Positions 50,516-58,424 of a DNA stretch of 64,000 bases are shown here, one piece after another. Positions within the stretch are counted from its first letter, which is position 1, and every line of letters begins with the position of its first letter. The notes under the pieces are model-generated. The model did not search any database, was not told the DNA's origin, and saw only the letters and a program-made list of their open reading frames with translations. Both the position numbers and the translations under genes were made by a program. This DNA is from Anabaena cylindrica PCC 7122 (GTDB taxonomy: Bacteria; Cyanobacteriota; Cyanobacteriia; Cyanobacteriales; Nostocaceae). The DNA lies in NCBI RefSeq assembly GCF_000317695.1, contig NC_019771.1, forward strand, positions 3,352,001 to 3,416,000. The letters are read 5' to 3'.

Positions 50516-50769
50516 GCTTCATTTAACCTTCTTAAAATATGTGCTAATAGCATAAAGCCGGCATTTCCCACACTCAAAATTATCACCGCTACCACACCAA
50601 TCATCCAATCATCTCTGGAAACGGAAATGACTAAAATCATGATTGCTGCTTTACTAGAAGTACTGCCAAAAGCTAACATTAGCTGCCAAGTATCATCCGT
50701 TTTCCAAGCTTCATAAATGGGGATAAGTAAAGCTGCAATCATGGCGATTAAGACTATTTCCAAATTCAT
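50512..50769 (-). CDS. mrpF: Mrp antiporter subunit MrpF
   Basis: 85 residues, three helices. 'SSKAAIMILVISVSRDDWMIGVVAVIIL' holds the conserved MrpF Asp positions. Starts 2 bases after mrpE. Confidence 0.88.
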   Translation of the reverse strand: MNLEIVLIAMIAALLIPIYEAWKTDDTWQLMLAFGSTSSKAAIMILVISVSRDDWMIGVVAVIILSVGNAGFMLLAHILRRLNEA

Positions 50770-50771
50770 GA

Positions 50772-51170
50772 TTATTTACCTTTGGGTTTAATATAGTGGA
50801 CTTCATAAGAGCCTTCTTCTTCGTGGTGTTTCACAACTATGGTTTTAGGCGTAAACGTAATGAGAAATATATCTATGAAAACTAGAAGAGGAGAACGCTT
50901 CAACTTCACTGTTTCCATGATGATTTCTTCTTGCTTATGGGGACGCAATATTATTTCAAATGCCTCCTTATAAGCCACTAAAATTGCAACCAAGATTTGA
51001 CCAATAACTTTGATCCATTCTGTTAATTTTTCCCGTGATGTGTAACCACGCGGTAAGACAATGGCAATAGTTACGCCGATGATAATATTTATTAAACTCA
51101 CATCTGAGGTGAGTAAAAACCAAATGGTTAGCCTTAATATTAAATGTCCGATCATGCTAATGCCATCCAA
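50772..51170 (-). CDS. mrpE: Mrp antiporter subunit MrpE
   Basis: 132 residues. Two N-terminal helices then a soluble domain. 'GVTIAIVLPRGY' and 'LRPHKQEEIIMETVKLKRSP' (cited by 'PHKQEEIIMETVKLK') match MrpE/PhaE. Overlaps the mrpD 3' end by 19 bases. Confidence 0.86.
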   Translation of the reverse strand: MDGISMIGHLILRLTIWFLLTSDVSLINIIIGVTIAIVLPRGYTSREKLTEWIKVIGQILVAILVAYKEAFEIILRPHKQEEIIMETVKLKRSPLLVFIDIFLITFTPKTIVVKHHEEEGSYEVHYIKPKGK

Positions 51171-52585
51171 AATAGCAGGATTAAAGTTAGACTCATCACA
51201 CCAACTAAATGCTCAAACTCTTCAAATACACGGGGTAGATATATTACTAACCGTTTGAAAATCAGATGATATGCTAACCAACCAACGGCGATAATTGCAA
51301 TCGCTTTGGTAATATCAGCAATATTATAAGCTTGTAAATAGATAACATTTGCTGCAACTAAACCAGTGAGCAAGAATATTACTGCTACCCAAAAACCGGG
51401 TTTTGCTTTTTGTTCATCGTCTTTTTTAGGGGGTAGAAAGATGAATTTAGCAAAGGCTATTGCTGTTCCGACTGCGGCAATATTCATGGCTATAAATTGC
51501 CAAGATTCTAGATTTTTTATAGTTAACACCTTGGCTGCAAAACCTGACAATAAAGGAAAACCAGAAATTGACAAACTAGCGATAACTAAGACAATCCAAA
51601 TGTTAGTATTAATGGGTTTATTTTGCAGTTCCTTAAAATTGCGACTGGGTAAAGAACCCGTAGTCAGAAATAAAGATGATTTTACCAGTCCATGTGTGAG
51701 GGCATAAAAGCCTCCTACTTCAGGTGCAGCGAGTATCCAGCCTAACTGAGAAATGGTGCTAAATGCTAACAGGCGCTTGGTATCCTTTTCAAAGATGGCG
51801 TAGGATACACCCATCAAAGCCGTAGCCACACCCAAAATCCTGATTATGGTATCAATTTCATCAGAAATGCCAGCGCAACGCAACAAGGGTAAAACACTGG
51901 CTTTAACGACGATACCTGAAAGCAAGGCGGAAACTGGCGTTTCTGATTCTGAATGAGTTAAAGGTAGCCATAATCCTGAAACAAAAATCCCAGCTTTGAT
52001 TAATAGTCCTAGAAAAATTAATGCTAGTGCTTCTGGTGGTGAACCTTTTAAACCTGCAAAACTAAAGGAATGATGTGTTTGATAAACCAGCACTGCACCA
52101 ACCAGATAAAATAACATGGCTGTGTTGCTGACAAAGAGATAGCGTAAACCTACCCAAATTGAGCGATCGCTCCGAGGATATGCAATCAACAAAAAAGCAG
52201 CAATACCGCTGACTTCTAAAGCCACATATAAACTAATGAAATCTGCACAAATAAAGGCAGCATTCAAGCTCCCATGCACAATAATCATCTGGGCATAGAA
52301 AAAAGCCGTTTTATCACTACCCCAACAGTAGAGGACTACAGCAGCCGTTACCAGAGCATTAGTTAAGATAAAATAGGCGCTTAACTGATCAGCTACTAAG
52401 GTGATACCAAAACTATCCAGTAAATTCAGATTTATAGGTGATGGTTTTAGAAATAGTTGCACTGCATAAGCCGCAGATGCGATCGCTCCCCACAGCGTCA
52501 GATGTCGGTTAAGTTTGGGGACTAGAAAAATAATGAACCCTAAAAAAAATGGGATTGCAACCCAAGCAATGGTAATAGTATTCAT
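51152..52585 (-). CDS. mrpD: Mrp antiporter subunit MrpD (NuoN/L-like)
   Basis: 477 residues, about 14 helices, proton-conducting antiporter-like fold. Conserved 'LYVALEVSGIAAFLLIAY' (Glu), 'LLIKAGIFVSGLWLPLTHSE' (Lys/His; cited by 'IKAGIFVSGLWLP') and 'FAFSTISQLGWILAAPEVG'-like 'AFSTISQLGWILAA' are present. It pairs with MrpA in classic complexes; only this one large subunit is in the operon. Overlaps mrpC by 4 bases. Confidence 0.9.
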   Translation of the reverse strand: MNTITIAWVAIPFFLGFIIFLVPKLNRHLTLWGAIASAAYAVQLFLKPSPINLNLLDSFGITLVADQLSAYFILTNALVTAAVVLYCWGSDKTAFFYAQMIIVHGSLNAAFICADFISLYVALEVSGIAAFLLIAYPRSDRSIWVGLRYLFVSNTAMLFYLVGAVLVYQTHHSFSFAGLKGSPPEALALIFLGLLIKAGIFVSGLWLPLTHSESETPVSALLSGIVVKASVLPLLRCAGISDEIDTIIRILGVATALMGVSYAIFEKDTKRLLAFSTISQLGWILAAPEVGGFYALTHGLVKSSLFLTTGSLPSRNFKELQNKPINTNIWIVLVIASLSISGFPLLSGFAAKVLTIKNLESWQFIAMNIAAVGTAIAFAKFIFLPPKKDDEQKAKPGFWVAVIFLLTGLVAANVIYLQAYNIADITKAIAIIAVGWLAYHLIFKRLVIYLPRVFEEFEHLVGVMSLTLILLFWMALA

Positions 52586-52917
52586 GGCGTGTTATTGTTC
52601 TCAATCTCGTTGCTTTCCAATGTCGGATTATCCCGTGCCAACTTCATGACACCAACTAGCATCAAAGCCTGAATCGAAAAACCGATGACAATCGCTGTTA
52701 AAATAACCGCTTGGGGAACAGGATCAGCATAAGCAGCTTTTTTTACCTCAGAAATGATGGGAGTAAATAAACCTTCTCGTGATGCAATTAGCACGTAAAA
52801 GGCAATCACCCCCGTACTCATTACATCCATTGAGACAATCTTCATTACCAGGTTTTTTTTCAGGATGATGCCGAAAAATCCGCACAGTATTGTTGCCAGT
52901 ACGCACGCTTCTAACAC
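52582..52917 (-). CDS. mrpC: Mrp antiporter subunit MrpC (NuoK-like)
   Basis: 111 residues, GTG start, three helices. 'DPVPQAVILTAIVIGFSIQALML' (cited by 'DPVPQAVILTAIVIG') is the MrpC/NuoK hallmark. First gene of the mrpC-D-E-F-G-DUF4040-B run. The 185-base gap to the divergent ATPase must hold the promoter. Confidence 0.92.
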   Translation of the reverse strand: MLEACVLATILCGFFGIILKKNLVMKIVSMDVMSTGVIAFYVLIASREGLFTPIISEVKKAAYADPVPQAVILTAIVIGFSIQALMLVGVMKLARDNPTLESNEIENNNTP

Positions 52918-53102
52918 AAGAATTACCTATTTTAATAAAGGATCAGGGATGTATCCCCGACTTTCTTGAGTGGGGATTTGGATATTACGTTGTTTTTCAG
53001 TTGTATCAAAGTGTTAGATTATTAATAGCACGAATTATTAGTGCCAAAACACAGCAAACACTAAATTGTTTAAATAGTAATCATAGTTACAGCAAATGAT
53101 TT

Positions 53103-54230
53103 ATGTTTTCTTTAATAGCGCCAACCACAAATAGAGACGAGAAACCCGTGAACTTGGATTTATCTACTTCTTTACAATTAATTGGGCGTTCCCTAGAATT
53201 TCAGCGCATTGTAGAAATACTGACCCAGGATGGTGACTTGCTGATTACCGGAGTACCTGGAAGTGGAAGACGGACTCTAGTCAGGATTGCAGCCCAGGAA
53301 GTGAGTGCAGTTGTTTTGGATATAGACTGTATCCGCGCTACAGATGGGGAAAGATTTCTGCACTTACTAGCAGAAGCGATTAACCAAAGCTGGGAAGCAA
53401 AAAAAATAGAAAAATGGGTTAATCAGAGTGCGAGTGAGTTTTTTATTTTTAATACTGAAAGTAAACTAAAATTATTACGTTCCCTGAATCAAAAACAGCT
53501 ATGGCAAGCATTTATCATCTTGGTTGAACTATTGCAAACTATGGCTAATGATTTAGATCAGAGAGTAGTTTTAATTTTGCAGAGTTTCCCACATATTCGC
53601 TCTTGGGATCGTCATAGTTTATGGGAATCAAAATTTAGACAAGAAGTTAAAGATCATCCTCACGTTAGTTATGTTTTACTCGCTACAATTGGCGAAACAA
53701 GCAATCATACAGATGAGAATAGCTATTCAATAGAAACAATCCAATTAGCTCCTTTAGCCAAAGATGTTTTAGCATTGTGGGCAAGAAAAATTTTACACAC
53801 AGAAAATCTTAAATTTGATCCTCATTCCAAAGCATTGCAAATATTCTTAGATGCAGTCCAGGGAAACGTCGGTGATGCGATGACATTAATTCGTCGATTG
53901 TTAACTTTGCAGCATCATCAAGGATTAATTACTGAACAAGAAATACAGCAAGTCATTGAAGGAATGCTCAAAGATCTATCTATAACTTATGAATCTTTAT
54001 TAATGTTACTGCCTGCAAGTCAGATACATCTTTTAGAATGTTTAGCGATTGATCCTACAGACAAACCGCAAAGTAAAGAATATATCCAAAAACATGGACT
54101 TTCTAGAGGTGGTAGTCTACAAGGTGGTTTAACTGGGTTACAAAATAAAGGTTTAATTTATAATGCTGAACAGGGTTATCGGTTAACTTTACCTTTATTG
54201 GCTTTATGGTTAAGACAAAGATTGAATTAA
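53103..54230 (+). CDS. AAA-type/ORC-like ATPase with altered Walker A
   Basis: 375 residues. 'GRSLEFQRIVEIL' leads into 'ITGVPGSGRRTLVRIAA', a P-loop whose Lys is replaced by Arg; the Walker B-like strand is 'RVVLILQSFPHIRSWD'. The C-terminal ~100 residues form a winged-helix ('LLECLAIDPTDKPQSKEYIQKHGLS' region). The layout resembles archaeal-type ATPases and Orc1/Cdc6-like proteins. Nucleotide binding may be weakened. Followed after 9 bases by the ABC transporter gene, so possibly co-transcribed; the link is unexplained. Confidence 0.78.
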   Translation: MFSLIAPTTNRDEKPVNLDLSTSLQLIGRSLEFQRIVEILTQDGDLLITGVPGSGRRTLVRIAAQEVSAVVLDIDCIRATDGERFLHLLAEAINQSWEAKKIEKWVNQSASEFFIFNTESKLKLLRSLNQKQLWQAFIILVELLQTMANDLDQRVVLILQSFPHIRSWDRHSLWESKFRQEVKDHPHVSYVLLATIGETSNHTDENSYSIETIQLAPLAKDVLALWARKILHTENLKFDPHSKALQIFLDAVQGNVGDAMTLIRRLLTLQHHQGLITEQEIQQVIEGMLKDLSITYESLLMLLPASQIHLLECLAIDPTDKPQSKEYIQKHGLSRGGSLQGGLTGLQNKGLIYNAEQGYRLTLPLLALWLRQRLN

Positions 54231-54239
54231 TCAATAAAA

Positions 54240-55739
54240 ATGGTGAAATGTACCTTTGAGCGTTGTTTGCATTGGTTTTTGGCGCTTGGGTTCAGTTGTT
54301 GGTTATTAACTGGCTGTAGTGTCAATTCTGTTGATGGGAAAACTTTGCGAGTAGCGACTGAACCCGCCTTTCCTCCTTTTGAGTTGCAGGGAAAAAGTGG
54401 TGAGTTAGAAGGTTTTTCAATTGATTTGATGAAGGCAGTTGCGACTGCTGCTAATTTTCAGATAGATTTTCAGAGTTTACCGTTTGATGGCATCATCCCC
54501 GCACTACAAGCAAAAACCATAGATGCGGCGATTAGTTCAATTACCATCACCCCAGAGAGGGCAAAGACTGTAGCTTTTTCCCGTCCTTATTTTAAAGCTG
54601 GATTAGCGATAGCTATTCGTGCAGGCGACTCAAATATTACTAGTTTTCAAAATCTGCAAAATAAAAAAATCGCCGTCCAAATTGGCACAACAGGTGCAGA
54701 AAAAGCTAAAAGTGTTATTGGGGCGCAAGTTAGCAGTTTTGATTCTGCACCTCTAGCACTGCAAGAACTAATCAATGGCAATGTCGATGCAGTTATTAAT
54801 GACGCACCCGTGACGTTATACGCCATTAATACAAATAATCTGCAAGGAATCAAAGTCATAGAACAATTGCTAACAGAAGAATTTTACGGAATTGCTACCG
54901 CTCAAAATTCCCCTTATTTATCTTTGATTAATCAAGGTTTAACAAAGATATTAGAAAACGGAACTTATCAACAAATTTACCAAAAATGGTTTAAATCCAC
55001 ACCTCCAATCTTACCAGAAATATCACTATTTGCCAATCAAAATACAGATAGATTAAATTCTCTCAGTTTAATCTTGCAATCTTTACCCACCTTATTAATC
55101 GGTGTGTTAGTAACATTGCAATTAGCATTAATATCAATCATATTTGGTTTGATTTTTGGTTCATTAATTGGTATTTTTCGTATTTCTGCAATTAAACCTG
55201 TACATTGGTTGGCGAGGGCTTATGTAGATTTTTTTCGAGGCACTCCCTTACTCGTGCAGATATTTATGATTTACTTTGGTTTACCGGCATTTTTTCAAGA
55301 ATTGGGTTTTACATTTTCATTAAATCGCCTTTTAGCTGGAGTAATTGCTTTAAGTTTAAATAGTTCTGCCTACATTGCCGAAATTGTTCGGGCTGGGATT
55401 CAATCAATCGAAATTGGGCAAGCAGAAGCTGCCAGTTCACTAGGTTTAAATTCTTTACAAACAATGCGTTATGTCATCTTTCCCCAAGCTTTCCGGCGGA
55501 TGATTCCACCTTTAGGTAATGAATTTATTAGTTTATTAAAAGATACTAGTTTAGTTGCAGTAATTGGTTTTGAAGAATTGTTTCGTAAAGGACAGCTAAT
55601 AGTGGCAGGAAATTATCGTGCCTTTGAAATTTATGCTGCCGTAGCTTTGATTTATTTATGTTTAACATTGATTTCTTCTCAAGCCATTAGTCAGTTAGAA
55701 AAATGGATGAATCCAGTTAATTTAAAATCAAAAAATTAA
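54240..55739 (+). CDS. Fused amino-acid ABC transporter substrate-binding protein/permease (BgtB-like)
   Basis: 499 residues. Signal peptide with lipobox 'LTGC', periplasmic binding domain PF00497 (~35-260; 'VATEPAFPPFELQGKSGELEGFSIDLMKAVA' cited by 'ATEPAFPPFELQGKSGELEG'), then a permease with five helices and the 'EAASSLGLNSLQTMRYVIFPQAFRRMIPP' EAA loop (cited by 'EAASSLGLNSLQTM'). The same fusion occurs in Anabaena BgtB (basic amino acids and glutamine). An ATPase (BgtA-like) is not adjacent. A TATAGC repeat begins 2 bases after the stop. Confidence 0.9.
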   Translation: MVKCTFERCLHWFLALGFSCWLLTGCSVNSVDGKTLRVATEPAFPPFELQGKSGELEGFSIDLMKAVATAANFQIDFQSLPFDGIIPALQAKTIDAAISSITITPERAKTVAFSRPYFKAGLAIAIRAGDSNITSFQNLQNKKIAVQIGTTGAEKAKSVIGAQVSSFDSAPLALQELINGNVDAVINDAPVTLYAINTNNLQGIKVIEQLLTEEFYGIATAQNSPYLSLINQGLTKILENGTYQQIYQKWFKSTPPILPEISLFANQNTDRLNSLSLILQSLPTLLIGVLVTLQLALISIIFGLIFGSLIGIFRISAIKPVHWLARAYVDFFRGTPLLVQIFMIYFGLPAFFQELGFTFSLNRLLAGVIALSLNSSAYIAEIVRAGIQSIEIGQAEAASSLGLNSLQTMRYVIFPQAFRRMIPPLGNEFISLLKDTSLVAVIGFEELFRKGQLIVAGNYRAFEIYAAVALIYLCLTLISSQAISQLEKWMNPVNLKSKN

Positions 55740-55740
55740 A

Positions 55741-55840
55741 TATAGCGTTTCCTTATAACATGAGGTACATTATAGCCCCCTCCCCACGAGCAATGAGGGG
55801 GTTGGGGTTTTTGTACCTCACTCAACCGATAACCGCTATA
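55741..55840. repeat. TATAGC-family repeat, 100-base copy
   Basis: TATAGCGTTTCC...TGAGGTACA...CCCCCTCCCCACGAGCAATGAGGGGG...TTGTACCTCACTCAACCG...AACCGCTATA; an almost complete inverted repeat, reverse in orientation to the 13686 copy. Confidence 0.9.
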
Positions 55841-55991
55841 TCTTCGGTTATTCACTTACTTGAATATCTAGCGATGAGCAACAGCTTTCTGTAGCATATC
55901 CATAGCTGTTAATTATTACCTCAATAATTGAAACACGGAACTGCAAAAAAATGGTCAAATTCGAGCTTTCTCCGGTACGAGTTACAAATTA

Positions 55992-56381
55992 TTAATCATC
56001 CTCATACTCTGCCCAAGAATTAGGCGTTTCTGATACTGCTACTTTGAGTTTTACATCCGCTGGTAATCGCTTTTTGGTTTCATCATAAATATATTTAGCA
56101 ATCATCTCCGCAGTTGTTTCATATTCAGGAGGTAAAACTTCATTAAGAACACAGTGATCTAATCCTCCTTGGGTTACATCTTTTTTAGCCCAACGTAAGC
56201 TTCTAAAATCAGCAACCATGACTGGGTGAGGACAGTATTCTGAAGAATGTAATTGTGATGATTTTGCTTCAATCTTTACTTTATAAGTATGGCCGTGCAT
56301 TCTTCCACAGGGGCCTTTATAGTCTTTGATGTAGTGGGCGCTATCAAATGTGAATTCTGTTAATAATTTCCATTTAGGCAT
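55992..56381 (-). CDS. queD: 6-carboxy-5,6,7,8-tetrahydropterin synthase QueD
   Basis: 129 residues from ATG 56381, with GGTGG 8 bases upstream; the in-frame ATG at 56393 lies within the SD. Zinc His ligands in 'TFDSAHYIKDYKG' and 'GRMHGHTYKV', catalytic Cys/His/Glu region 'LDHCVLNEVLPPEYETTAEMIAKYI' (cited by 'LDHCVLNEV' and 'PTAE'-like 'ETTAEMIAKY'). Second step of queuosine synthesis from dihydroneopterin triphosphate. No queE/queC adjacent. Confidence 0.93.
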   Translation of the reverse strand: MPKWKLLTEFTFDSAHYIKDYKGPCGRMHGHTYKVKIEAKSSQLHSSEYCPHPVMVADFRSLRWAKKDVTQGGLDHCVLNEVLPPEYETTAEMIAKYIYDETKKRLPADVKLKVAVSETPNSWAEYEDD

Positions 56382-56393
56382 TTTAAATACCAC

Positions 56394-56911
56394 CTTTAGT
56401 AGTCGCGTAAGTTGAAGAAGGATTTAGGAATCAGAATCAATTAATTGAGGATACACTGCGGCACTAGTTGCAGATTTACCACTCAATTAAAGATTACTAA
56501 ATCATATTAGACTGGTTTTAGAATATAGCAATTTGATTTGTGTTTAGAAATAGCTAAATGCTTCTGCGTAGGTAATAATAACCAATTTTTAAATAATACT
56601 AGTTGAGAAAACAAAATTGAGTAAAGCTTAACCTAAATTTGTACCGATGTTAACTCAATCTTTGCTCGTGCTGTATGCCTTAGTAAGAAGATTGTAAGCA
56701 GCAAATAATAAAACCCAGTATATCTATGTAGTTGTAGATGTATAGTTTACTTTACCTCCTCAGCAGCAATCAAACGGTAACTGTGATTAAGAAATGTAAA
56801 GCAGCTTGGGTGTTGTAGTTAATAAGCACTGAACTATGACATAACCAGGTCTCGCATAATTTTTGATTTATTTTCGCTGTGCAGTTTTTCTATCAAACTT
56901 AAGGAGTATAA
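56394..56911. other. Intergenic AT-rich region
   Basis: About 520 bases without a gene or a clear repeat. It must contain the promoters of queD (minus) and the hydroxylase-like gene (plus). Confidence 0.5.
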
Positions 56912-57427
56912 ATGCTTGAGGCTATCGCTGTTTCTTGGTTGTTACTGTTTTTAGGCGATTTCCTTTCAACTTTTTTTTACCACATACCTGAGCATATTTT
57001 TGGTAGCCTCCACCTGACAACACACCACTCATCGAAAAAGGATTTCCGACACTATGCTATTTTAACATTCAATTTTCAGGTGCTTTTAGATGGTGTATTA
57101 GGAGCTTTTCCTTATCTACTTGTAGCAGTATTGCTCTGGTCTTTATCTCCAGTTGGGGTTATTTGTGGACTACTGTTTGGTCAGTTTCATGTGTGGTGGA
57201 GACATATCACCGCTTTAGGTTGGCAAACTCCTCAGCCGGTGACTTTCCTGTGTCAATTGTTATTTATCACTACTCCTGAACAGCATTGGTTACACCATCA
57301 AAAAACTAATTTGGGATTCGGTGATATTTTCACATTTTTTGACCAACCTGCTAAAATTTGGATGCGCTGGTTGCGTTTAGTGAGACTTCATCTGCGTGAT
57401 TATTTAGGTACTCGTGTTTCTAGTTGA
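56912..57427 (+). CDS. Fatty-acid hydroxylase/desaturase-superfamily membrane protein
   Basis: 171 residues, AAGGAG before ATG. Four membrane helices and a histidine-rich set resembling the di-iron fatty-acid hydroxylase/sterol desaturase superfamily: 'HIPEH', 'HLTTHHSSKKDFRHY', 'FHVWWRH', 'EQHWLHHQ'. Short for the family, lacking an N-terminal extension. Substrate unknown; could act on carotenoids or lipids. Confidence 0.75.
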   Translation: MLEAIAVSWLLLFLGDFLSTFFYHIPEHIFGSLHLTTHHSSKKDFRHYAILTFNFQVLLDGVLGAFPYLLVAVLLWSLSPVGVICGLLFGQFHVWWRHITALGWQTPQPVTFLCQLLFITTPEQHWLHHQKTNLGFGDIFTFFDQPAKIWMRWLRLVRLHLRDYLGTRVSS

Positions 57428-58424
57428 TTTGTACGAGTGTTTTTATTTCATGATCTTTGTTAACAAGAAATAAAGTTATTAGACGCGTATTTTTGCAGTA
57501 AGTTGGCGAAGTACGCGTTTAAACTTGAAATCAAACTTATTAAGTGATGGGACAGAATTAATTACACAACTGATTTTTCTGTTACCTGTTCCCTCCCTCA
57601 ACGAGTGAATTTAATTTTGTCCGACTACTTAATTTTAATCAGGAAAGATGGGAGAGTCTGTTTGGCTGGAGAAAAACTTGTCCTCTGAGTAGGTTATCTC
57701 CTGCTGACTGGGAGTCTTCTTCAAAGTTGTGCGATCGCAGTTTCCATAAAAATAGTACGTGTTATATATATTATTACTTTTTTCAAAAACCCTAGTATTT
57801 TCACTTAAAATACACAATACTAATTCGTATAATATTATGATAAGCTGATGGATATGTTATCTTACTATTAAACTGATAAGTCATATTTGATACTTTGCCT
57901 ATTATTGAAATGGGAATAGCTTGGGTAGAGAAAATTGTCACTTCTATACCTTAGCGGTGTGATCAATTGGGATTAGTACAGAACATCAAAAGATCTGCCA
58001 CTGGTCTGAAATGAGAAATTTGGTGTAATATGTTCTGAATTAACTGTAATATCTTGTGAATCACCTAAAAGAAATTTGCAAAAATCAGATTATATTTTTA
58101 TTATCAACATAGTTTTTTTTTGCAGTGTATGATTTACCACTCAATTTAGTTATGAGAGACAAATAATAAAAATACATCAGAAGCATTTGATTTTTATCAA
58201 ATTAGGTTATTAATCAGCATGGTTATTAATTCCACTACCCAAACCCATAACAACAGCATATTTTTTATTTGGGGTTAGTTTTTGTTGCCAGTATTTAGTC
58301 CAGAAAATAAAAAAATAATGGATTACCTGGTTGAAATTCCAGGATATGAAAGTGAAAAATTATATCCCTTTATATCCACATTTTTCATGACAGATCAACA
58401 AATATGAAAATTTAAGGAATAGCT
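57428..58424. other. Long AT-rich intergenic region
   Basis: About 1 kb with no supported gene; a 60-codon frame on the minus strand (57635-57817) has no homology feature and no SD. One GCGATCGC at 57731. Possible site of small RNAs or the promoter of the downstream signalling gene, but no structure stood out. Confidence 0.5.

Noticed and set aside
57635..57817. 60-aa minus-strand ORF
   Set aside because: No ribosome site, no family pattern, in a long AT-rich gap.
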